The position numbers and the translations under genes were made by a program. Positions 57,652 through 64,000 of a stretch of 64,000 nucleotides of DNA are shown here, one piece after another. The notes beneath the pieces were generated by a model. It did no database searches. It had not been told where the DNA came from and worked only from the letters and a program-made list of their open reading frames with translations. Numbering within the stretch: the first letter of the stretch is position 1; each line of letters opens with the position of its first letter. The stretch comes from Anabaena sp. FACHB-1237. Its GTDB lineage: Bacteria > Cyanobacteriota > Cyanobacteriia > Cyanobacteriales > Nostocaceae. The DNA is taken from the NCBI RefSeq assembly GCF_014696225.1, contig NZ_JACJPV010000015.1:33968-97967 (forward strand), written 5' to 3'.

Positions 57652-58410
57652 CTATATATTGATTAAGTCAATGAGACTCTTGAACTTATCAAACATAGCA
57701 AACATAGAAGATATATTCATCAAATTAAAGTTAAACTCTCTTCTTACCCAACCATCATTAATATCTAATTGTAGACAAGACGGTATATCTTTTCCATAAC
57801 CATCAATAATTTTGGTCTCATTGGAAATATAATTAATACTATTCATGGTTTTGGGAACAATAATTGAAACAGTTGTTAATCTGGCAAAAAAATCTTTGTT
57901 GCGTTTTAGATAACACAATAATAACCCTTTTTCTGGAACATTTTTTTCTTGTTGCCAACGATAAGCACCCCAATCAATTGTGATCAGATGTTCTTTATTA
58001 ATATTTTCTTTCTCAGGAATAATATGTGTCCAAATCGCTCCTATATAATCTTCTGGATCACAATAAATTGATTGAATTTGAAATAGTTGATTATCTTGAA
58101 GTGTATTTGTATTGGATGTATTATTTGCGTTGTTGATTTTTGCTAACAAATTTTTAATGGTTTCCTGTAATTCTACATTATCAGGACGCTCTTGAGAAAC
58201 AATTTCTAGTAAGTTTTTTAATTTTCCTCGCGCTTGTACCCAAAGAATCAGATTAAATACAATTGACTGAGTTGTTGTTTCACTATTAACAATTGCATCT
58301 ATATTTTCTTCTAAAGAATACATTACTATTTGTGCCAAATCATCTTTAGTTGGATAGGCTTGAACAATAGATTTAACTAATTTCTGATATTCAACACCTG
58401 ATAATTTCAT
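57652..58410 (-). CDS. EAD1 protein with uncharacterised C-terminal domain
   Basis: 252 residues. The EAD1 domain is at 1-90 (LVKSIVQAYPTKDDLAQIVM, LEENIDAIV, NLILWVQARGKLKNLLEIVS). It ends with RPDNVELQETIKNLL, identical over 15 residues to the EAD1-TPR neighbour. After an Asn/Thr linker, residues about 105-252 form a beta-rich domain (AIWTHIIPEKENINKEHLIT, IDWGAYRWQQEK, LLCYLKRNKDFFARLTTVSI). This domain is not recognised; it could be an effector or sensor module. Spaced 15 bases from the membrane-protein gene and 34 bases from the EAD1-TPR gene. Confidence 0.7.
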   Translation of the reverse strand: MKLSGVEYQKLVKSIVQAYPTKDDLAQIVMYSLEENIDAIVNSETTTQSIVFNLILWVQARGKLKNLLEIVSQERPDNVELQETIKNLLAKINNANNTSNTNTLQDNQLFQIQSIYCDPEDYIGAIWTHIIPEKENINKEHLITIDWGAYRWQQEKNVPEKGLLLCYLKRNKDFFARLTTVSIIVPKTMNSINYISNETKIIDGYGKDIPSCLQLDINDGWVRREFNFNLMNISSMFAMFDKFKSLIDLINI

Positions 58411-58425
58411 AACTCAATCTCCTAA

Positions 58426-58854
58426 TTAAACTGATTTTTTATTGCTGTCTTCAACAGGATTAATCAAGGGAATAACTAAGTTATACAAAATCAATGAAAT
58501 TGATCCATAAACAGGATTATAAAAGCCCAGAGTATTAAAAGGTTCTCCTAAAGCAAATACCCAAACAATAAAAGCAACCGTAGAAATGCTCGTTTGCTTA
58601 ATTGCTAGAGGTTTTTTGGATTCAAAGGTTTGCTTGAGAATATAAACAGAAGTCAGTACTGTAAAGATAAAAAATAAGATCCATAATATAGTATTTGTGG
58701 GTATATTACTACTACCTTTAATTAGCCCTGTAATGGCAATCCAAGCACCGACAATTTCCGTAGGAATATATTTAAGTAACTTATCGAAATAGCCGTCTAA
58801 TTTTGCTTCTTCACCCTTAGCTTGTAGTTGACTGGTAATAATTCTCCGTCCCAT
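58426..58854 (-). CDS. four-helix membrane protein in EAD1 operon
   Basis: 142 residues. The N-terminal soluble stretch DGYFDKLLKYIPTEIVGAWI leads into about four membrane helices (to TGLI; TILWILFFIFTVLTSVYIL; QTSISTVAFIVWVFALG; GSISLILYNLVIPLI). The 'D-Y-x-DKLLKYIPxE' start resembles a family of small bacterial membrane proteins of unknown function. Located between EAD1 genes with gaps of 14-15 bases, so it is presumably a membrane-acting component of the same system. Confidence 0.65.
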   Translation of the reverse strand: MGRRIITSQLQAKGEEAKLDGYFDKLLKYIPTEIVGAWIAITGLIKGSSNIPTNTILWILFFIFTVLTSVYILKQTFESKKPLAIKQTSISTVAFIVWVFALGEPFNTLGFYNPVYGSISLILYNLVIPLINPVEDSNKKSV

Positions 58855-58868
58855 AATAACTCCTTAAA

Positions 58869-59909
58869 TTAATTTAAAAAATCTTTAATTTCTTGATAAA
58901 TATTAGCAAATAAAATCCCCTCTCTAATTGAGCCAAAATTTTTCGCTTTTTGGGCGTGATGTAAGGCTACTAAATACCAATTTTCATCAAAACAAGGTGA
59001 ACCACTTGATCCTACAGCGGTTTTATTTACATATTGAACTAAACCACTATTTTGATAAACTCCTGTAATACCATCTTGACTAATTGATAATTTCATTGAA
59101 TCTCCTTTAGGATGTTGTAACACACTAATTCCCATTTTTTCAATAGGTAATTTCTGACTATCCCAACGAGCAGGTTGAATATCAGTTGCTTGAGTAATTT
59201 TTGCCTCTACTTGTAATAAAACATAATCTAACTCTTCGGTTTGACTAAAGCATAAAATTGGGTTTTGTCTATCTAACTGAAAACATTTACCTTGGGTTTC
59301 TAAACCATTATCTGAAGTCAAACAGCCAAATTTTAAAATGGCATTTAAAGCATTATTTTCTAAATTATCTTCATCTCTATATTTTAAAACATGATAGTTG
59401 GTAAGGATTTTATTAGGAGTAATTAAAACTCCAGTTCCCATAATGTTACCAAAGGGAATTTCAATGCGACAAACTGAAGTAGATTGTTCTATCGCTCGTT
59501 TTAAAAAACCTACATCCCAATAATCAGTTTCAGGTTTTAACCAACTTTGTAGTTGAATTTCATCGCTTTCACCACGCCAATTGATATCAGGACCAAAATC
59601 TGAATTTTTAACAGCAGAATCTACAAGAAACCGTTTCTTAATAACCACAGATTGATAAAATTCTTTAAGTTCAGGATTATCAGGATTAGTGCCATAAGCT
59701 GCTATAATTAACGGGGATATTTTCCCTCTAGGAATTGCCCATTTTGTCATGAGATTAAATACTAGTTGGGTGAGATTATTACCGCAACTAATCGCATCTA
59801 AGTTTTCCCCTAATTCAAACTGAACCATCATTGCTAAATCCTCTTTACTAGGATAAGCACTAACGATGGCATTCACTAATTTTTTTAACTCAGCACCAGA
59901 TAGATTCAT
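58869..59909 (-). CDS. EAD1-trypsin-like serine protease
   Basis: 346 residues, first gene of the operon. EAD1 domain at residues 1-88 (AELKKLVNAIVSAYPSKEDL, FELGENLDAI, FNLMTKWAIPRGKISPLIIA, NPDNPELKEF). From about 145 a trypsin-like domain carries the full triad: His173 in LTNYHVL, Asp228 in EELDYVLL, Ser302 in VGSSGSPCFDE. No signal peptide, so it acts in the cytoplasm. EAD-protease fusions are described in bacterial conflict/cell-death systems, where oligomerisation through the EAD is thought to activate the effector. The triad looks intact. Confidence 0.85.
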   Translation of the reverse strand: MNLSGAELKKLVNAIVSAYPSKEDLAMMVQFELGENLDAISCGNNLTQLVFNLMTKWAIPRGKISPLIIAAYGTNPDNPELKEFYQSVVIKKRFLVDSAVKNSDFGPDINWRGESDEIQLQSWLKPETDYWDVGFLKRAIEQSTSVCRIEIPFGNIMGTGVLITPNKILTNYHVLKYRDEDNLENNALNAILKFGCLTSDNGLETQGKCFQLDRQNPILCFSQTEELDYVLLQVEAKITQATDIQPARWDSQKLPIEKMGISVLQHPKGDSMKLSISQDGITGVYQNSGLVQYVNKTAVGSSGSPCFDENWYLVALHHAQKAKNFGSIREGILFANIYQEIKDFLN

Positions 59910-60339
59910 AGGATTTTTATTAAGAGCCTATTAGAAAATGAGATGTTGCTAGGAAATATGTTGAATAATGCAGAAATTATAGCATAGGTTAAGTACAGTG
60001 ATTTGTGATAACTCTAATTATGTTATTAATTCTTAACATTGGTGATAATCAGACGATGTTGGAAAAGTATTGGGAGAATATCATTCACTACTACTCAAGC
60101 CAAGTCTACACTTCAACAAGTGACCACCTGCGTGGACTAATGAAAAACCAAGAATCTTTAACCTGGATAGCCAAGTTCTGTTTATTTAGCCACCATTTCC
60201 AATGGCTTTACAAACATCCTCATTAGATATGTGGGAAAAAATTAATCATCACCACCAAGATATTTCTGCAAGGTAAAATGATGGGAATTATGGGAATTAA
60301 TGCTATAATAATATTTACAGATAGCTGAGTGAAGACACT
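59910..60339. other. EAD1 operon upstream region
   Basis: 430 bases before the divergent EAD1-protease and Uma2 genes, so it should contain both promoters. A 73-codon frame at 60005-60226 (plus) starts in a weak context and shows no recognisable domain. It is noted but not accepted as a gene. Confidence 0.4.
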
Positions 60340-60957
60340 ATGAGCATCACAACTTTAACCAAATTAGACTTTGTACAATTCCTACAACAACGTCCTGATG
60401 ATGGTATTTATGAATTAGTTAATGGAGAAATTGTTAAAGTGGAAGCAATTAGAGCGCATAAAAATGTAGCCCGATATTTAATGTTTGGTTTTAATGATGA
60501 AATTCGGCGGTTACAACTGGATTATATTGTAGATAAAGATATAGTCATTAGAACAGTTACCAATAAAGGAGAACAGAGAGGAAGAAATCCTGATGTGAGT
60601 GTAGTTGTTGCATCTTTATGGAATACTAATGTCACAGCTTATGGCGCTTTAACTGAACCAATTCAATTAGCAGTAGAAGTAACATCAACAAATTGGGAAG
60701 ATGATTATATTGACAAGTTAGAAGAATATGAAAATTTGGGAGTTAAAGAATATTGGATAGTGGATTATTTAGCTATAGCTTCTCGCAGTTATTTAGGAAA
60801 TCCTAAGTTACCAACGGTGTTTGTTTATGAATTAGTTGATGGCAAATATCAACAAAAAGCATTTACTGGAACAGATAAAATTATTTCTCCTACTTTTCCT
60901 GAATTAAATATTACAGTTGAAGATGTCATTAACGCTAGTCAAATTTATAATGTATGA
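60340..60957 (+). CDS. Uma2 family (DUF820) putative endonuclease, element-borne
   Basis: 205 residues, paralogue of the protein at 28653. KLDFVQFLQQRPDDGIYELV, RNPDVSVVVASLW, VEVTSTNWEDDYIDKLEEYE, LGVKEYWIVDYLAIASRSYL. The acidic/Lys positions of the PD-(D/E)xK core are kept. Role unknown. Encoded between the EAD1 operon and the xisA homologue, on the plus strand. Confidence 0.8.
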   Translation: MSITTLTKLDFVQFLQQRPDDGIYELVNGEIVKVEAIRAHKNVARYLMFGFNDEIRRLQLDYIVDKDIVIRTVTNKGEQRGRNPDVSVVVASLWNTNVTAYGALTEPIQLAVEVTSTNWEDDYIDKLEEYENLGVKEYWIVDYLAIASRSYLGNPKLPTVFVYELVDGKYQQKAFTGTDKIISPTFPELNITVEDVINASQIYNV

Positions 60958-61145
60958 TATTGTTAAGATACCGGACTTATTATACAAGTTTGGTATCTAT
61001 TTTTTGGATGTTTACAGTTAACATATTTATTTCGGTTTTAAGTTTATTCTAATAAACAATTCAAACTTCAACAACCATAAAAAGTGGTTTTGAATTGAAT
61101 CTTTATGTTTATTTGTCTATTTTGAGGCGATCGCTACAACTCAAC

Positions 61146-62447
61146 ATGAAAACCAACTTAACACAAGAAATACAATTAGTAAATCTGCGTTTGAAATCTG
61201 CAAACACTAGAGTAACTATTCGAGAATCAAATGGATGTCTGCAATTGCGCGCAACTTTGCCCCTCAAACCAGGTGATGCAGATATCAAAAAAACAGGTAA
61301 AAAACAATACAACCTCAGTTTAAACATTCCTGCTAATTTTGATGGCTTAAAAACAGCAGAAGAAGAGGCTTATGAATTAGGAAAATTAATTGCTAGAAAA
61401 ACCTTTATTTGGCATGATAAATATTTAGGAAATGAAACAATTAAAAAAGACTTAAAAACCATTGGAGAATTATTAGAAACTTTTGAAAATGAATATTTTA
61501 AAACCCATAAACGCACTACCAAAAGTGAACATACTTTCTTTTATTATTATTCCCGAATTAAGCGTTATACAAATGCTGATGATTTGGCAATAGGAGAAAA
61601 TTTGATTAATGCCATTGAAAAAATAGATAAAGAATGGGCTAGATATAATGCTGTAAGAGCAATTTCTGTATTTTGTCAACTTTTCAAAATTGAGATTAAT
61701 TTAACTAATTATGCGAAAGTTCCTGAAAGTAATTCTCGCAATGTTCCCACTGACAAGGAAATAGTGAGAGGATTTTACAAATTTGATGAATATGTAAATC
61801 ATCGAGGTAAACAAGTTAATCAAGATGTGCAAGATAGCTGGCAATTATGGCGATGGATCTATGGAATGTTGGCAGTTTTTGGTTTACGTCCCCGTGAGAT
61901 TTTTGTTAATCCTCATATTAATTGGTGGTTAAGTAATGACAATATAGATTTAACTTGGAAAGTTGATAAAGATTGTAAAACAGGAGAAAGGGAAGCATTA
62001 CCTTTATATAAAGAATGGATTGAGGAATTTGATTTAAGAAATTCTAAATATTTGGAAATGTTAGCTAGAGAAATTAGTAAAAAAGACCAAAATAATTATG
62101 CAGAAATCACGGCATTAATTCAAAGAGTGAGTTGGTGGTTTAGAAAAATTGGTTTGGATTTTAAACCCTATGATTTACGTCATGGTTGGGCAATTAGAGC
62201 GCATATTTTAGGTATTCCTATTAAAGCCGCAGCAGATAATTTAGGTCATAGTGTGCAAATTCACACCAAAACTTATCAACGTTGGTTTTCTTTAGATATG
62301 CGGAAATTAGCAATTAATCAAGCTTTAAGTAAACGGCATGAGGTAGAGTTGATTAAGGATGAAAATACGGGGTTGAAAATGGAAAATGAACGGTTGAAGA
62401 TTGAGGTAGAGAAGTTGAAGATGGAAATGGTTTATAAAGAGAGTTAA
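61146..62447 (+). CDS. xisA: XisA-type heterocyst-specific tyrosine recombinase
   Basis: Site-specific recombinase expected to excise the nifD element during heterocyst development. 433 residues from ATG 61146; a TTG start at 61095 would add 17. Close in sequence to Anabaena XisA/XisC throughout: VNLRLKSANTRVTIRESNG, QYNLSLNIPANFDGLKTAEE, YFKTHKRTTKSEHTFFYYYS, GMLAVFGLRPREIF (catalytic Arg), KPYDLRHGWAIRAH (with Tyr where most integrases have His), LGHSVQIHTKTYQRW (nucleophile Tyr). A C-terminal coiled coil (ENTGLKMENERLKIEVEKLK). Assigned to XisA rather than XisC because of its place inside a nifD interruption. Confidence 0.9.
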   Translation: MKTNLTQEIQLVNLRLKSANTRVTIRESNGCLQLRATLPLKPGDADIKKTGKKQYNLSLNIPANFDGLKTAEEEAYELGKLIARKTFIWHDKYLGNETIKKDLKTIGELLETFENEYFKTHKRTTKSEHTFFYYYSRIKRYTNADDLAIGENLINAIEKIDKEWARYNAVRAISVFCQLFKIEINLTNYAKVPESNSRNVPTDKEIVRGFYKFDEYVNHRGKQVNQDVQDSWQLWRWIYGMLAVFGLRPREIFVNPHINWWLSNDNIDLTWKVDKDCKTGEREALPLYKEWIEEFDLRNSKYLEMLAREISKKDQNNYAEITALIQRVSWWFRKIGLDFKPYDLRHGWAIRAHILGIPIKAAADNLGHSVQIHTKTYQRWFSLDMRKLAINQALSKRHEVELIKDENTGLKMENERLKIEVEKLKMEMVYKES

Positions 62448-62495
62448 ATTTTATTACAAGTTGGCATTATTCATAACACAATATATAAGTTTTTC

Positions 62496-62609
62496 GGCGT
62501 TGGTGAACTCAGGTATGAAATTGAGAAATTCAAAATTTGAAACTTTGCGTCTAACGCAAGTGCTTCGCTGATGCGCGAAATAAATATCATACTCCAATTC
62601 ACCAACGCC
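62496..62609. mobile_element. 114-base MITE-like element (GGCGTTG family), copy 2
   Basis: Ends GGCGTTGGTGAA / TTCACCAACGCC are a perfect 12-base inverted repeat. The interior matches the copy at 44602-44730 nearly base for base over TGAAATTGAGAAATTCAAAA and TTGCGTCTAACGCAAGTGCT. Sits just after xisA. Confidence 0.75.
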
Positions 62610-62788
62610 AAAAATCGCTGTAACAAATTATCTGCATTGATCTGCGTTTAATTATGATTTATTGTAACTTACTTGAATAGTAATTACTGATGGTAACTAT
62701 TTATAGTAGTTATTGGACTGGATTAGCACAATGTGGTTAGATGTGGTGGAAAACTTTTGTAATTTCCTTTTTCATACTTCGTCTTAAT

Positions 62789-63421
62789 ATGCAAACTAAT
62801 CCTATTAAACAATTACAAGTCAATCTTTCTGCAACTGCTGCTACCATAGCTTTGTTGGTTACAGTGCCATCAATGGCTCATGGTCAAGTTAATAGTACCA
62901 CCACTAAGCCAGTCTCATCAACTCCTAAGACATCAGTAGTTAATATATCCATTACTGAGGCTGAAGTGCTGGCCGCCCAAAAGGCCTGGGGTGAAGCATT
63001 GGTTAATATCAGCACTACCTATGATCAAAAGGGGATGTCCGCTGCGAGAAAACTCGCTGACAATATAATAGACGAATTATATGCTTATCAATCGGGATTA
63101 GTGTTGTTTAAACCCACTTTGACAACTGGAGATCAGACCTTCCGCACAACACACAAAGGAGCTTTGTCTTATTTTGTTGGTGGTGACTCCTCTTTCCCTA
63201 AAGATACTGGTTTTGCTCTCAAGGGATGGCGAAAAGTGGAAATTCGCAACGCTGGTATTTTTATTGTCGGTAATACTGCTACCACTATGGGTAATGTTTC
63301 CCTGACTGATAAAACAGGTAAAGTCACAACAGTGGATAAAACCTGGCAGTTTATTAGAGGTAATGATGGCAAATTGCGTATTATTCTACACCATTCTTCT
63401 CTGCCCTATAGTTCAAAATAA
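62789..63421 (+). CDS. secreted NTF2/SnoaL-like protein
   Basis: 210 residues from ATG 62789 (an in-frame start at 62741 adds 16). Signal peptide VNLSATAATIALLVTVPSMA-HG, then an NTF2-like cone fold (EAEVLAAQKAWGEALVNIST, KGALSYFVGGDSSF, GFALKGWRKVEIRNAGIFIV, RIILHHSSLPY). Homologues are sometimes annotated as phosphoribosyl-AMP cyclohydrolase without sequence support. A periplasmic binding or enzymatic role is possible. Cargo of the nifD element. Confidence 0.65.
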   Translation: MQTNPIKQLQVNLSATAATIALLVTVPSMAHGQVNSTTTKPVSSTPKTSVVNISITEAEVLAAQKAWGEALVNISTTYDQKGMSAARKLADNIIDELYAYQSGLVLFKPTLTTGDQTFRTTHKGALSYFVGGDSSFPKDTGFALKGWRKVEIRNAGIFIVGNTATTMGNVSLTDKTGKVTTVDKTWQFIRGNDGKLRIILHHSSLPYSSK

Positions 63422-63433
63422 ACATGGAATAGA

Positions 63434-63460
63434 TCCCCGACTTCTCCTGGAAGTCGGGGA
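63434..63460 (+). terminator. hairpin after the NTF2-like gene
   Basis: Perfect 11-base stem TCCCCGACTTC / GAAGTCGGGGA with a 5-base loop, 12 bases past the stop. No T-tract. Related to the hairpin at 13053 and to a degenerate copy at about 63750-63775. Confidence 0.55.
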
Positions 63461-64000
63461 GTTGACAGTTGCTACGCCACTGGGAGAGGAAAGCGATCGC
63501 CAACTTTTTGACTTTTTGGACAATTTCTTCAGCGAGTGGAGATTGTTCTAGCTAGTGAAAAAGGGTCAGTTTTACTAAGTGAACTGGAAGATAGTTATCA
63601 GGTTTATGAACTAATAGTTAGTAGTATTCAATCCCTAAAAAGCGTTTCCTTCTTTCTAACCAACAAATAAATGCAGAAGTGAGTTTAGAGATTTCACCTC
63701 TGATTAGGAAATTTTACCACAAACTAGATTATAATTAGATACCCAAATTCCCGACTTTTTCAAGAAGTCAGGGATCTAAATTAAATTGTATCTGGGTCAA
63801 TCAGGACTTACGCAACTGGCACAGCGATCGCTAATTATTAGTATATGTGTACTGCAATAATGAAGATGTTATGGAATCAGACTGATTGAGAATTGTTAAT
63901 AGTAATAGATTAAATAAATGACGGGTATTAATTTTATGAGAGAATGATGATAGGGTACATTAAGAAATTAATTAACGATGAAATTTACTAAACTTAATTA
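63461..64000. other. gene-poor right end of window
   Basis: Short broken frames only. LGEESDRQLFDFLDNFFSEW ends early, and a following frame reads LSELEDSYQVYELIVSSIQS before stops. They may be pieces of one decayed gene, but no family is recognised. A single AGGACTTACGCA end lies at 63804. No nifD sequence is present, so the element continues beyond the window. Confidence 0.35.

Larger units (their letters stand above)
55222..64000. mobile_element. nifD excision element (nifK-proximal part; other end outside window)
   Basis: From the nifD break to the window end no nifD sequence reappears. The segment encodes an XisA homologue, a four-gene EAD1 operon, a Uma2 protein, a Cys-tailed protein and a secreted NTF2-like protein. 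It also carries two short inverted-repeat elements. This identifies it as a developmentally excised nifD element of at least 8.8 kb. Confidence 0.85.

Noticed and set aside
60005..60226. 73-codon open frame upstream of the Uma2 gene
   Set aside because: No recognisable domain, poor start context, and location in a divergent promoter region; likely chance.
63461..63900. Second border of the nifD element within the window
   Set aside because: No TACTCCG/CGGAGTA core and no nifD coding sequence could be found before base 64000.

Overview
The window looks like chromosomal DNA from a heterocyst-forming, nitrogen-fixing cyanobacterium (Nostocales, probably Anabaena/Dolichospermum-like). The evidence is low GC, frequent HIP1 octamers (GCGATCGC), cytochrome b6f and high-light-inducible protein genes, a fused basic amino acid/glutamate transporter, and a cyanobacterial-order nif cluster (nifD'-nifK-nifE-nifN-nifX-DUF269-DUF683-nifW-hesA-hesB-fdxH-feoA). 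In that cluster nifD is broken by an XisA-type developmental excision element.

Layout. 1-9 kb: 5' part of gyrB carrying a GyrB intein with an HNH endonuclease, then miaA, a bgtB-like transporter gene, lipB, ald and a small hli gene. 8.8-13 kb: a WD40 pseudogene and a solitary type IIG-like restriction-modification enzyme. 13-20 kb: respiratory operon ctaC-ctaD-ctaE facing away from ctaA and ctaB (heme A synthesis). 20-28.5 kb: anti-sigma kinase, petB-petD, ctpA, a DUF1825 gene, a class A PBP and tyrS. 28.6-32.3 kb: a small accessory island with a Uma2-type gene, an NB-ARC (STAND) ATPase, a divergent DUF559/Vsr-like nuclease-fold protein and a broken vapC. 32-44.5 kb: RNase R/II, rpsR-rpmG, def, a GNAT gene, tRNA-Pro, carB, relA/spoT and a possible patD. 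45-55.2 kb: the nif cluster on the minus strand. 55.2-64 kb: the nifK-proximal part of the nifD element; its other end lies outside the window.

The most notable find is inside the nifD element: a tight four-gene minus-strand operon (56058-59909). It encodes a trypsin-like protease with an N-terminal effector-associated domain (EAD1-type), a four-helix membrane protein, a second EAD1 protein of unknown C-terminus, and an EAD1-transmembrane-TPR protein. This resembles the modular conflict/cell-death systems in which EADs join sensors to effectors. Here it rides on DNA that should be deleted in the terminally differentiated heterocyst. The element also carries an XisA homologue, a Uma2 protein, a secreted NTF2-like protein and a protein with a Cys-rich tail.

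The intergenic DNA is rich in short palindromes and non-autonomous terminal-inverted-repeat elements. At least five families can be recognised. Some lie inside the nif cluster, one copy truncates a vapC remnant, and one family has a copy both in the chromosome and inside the nifD element.
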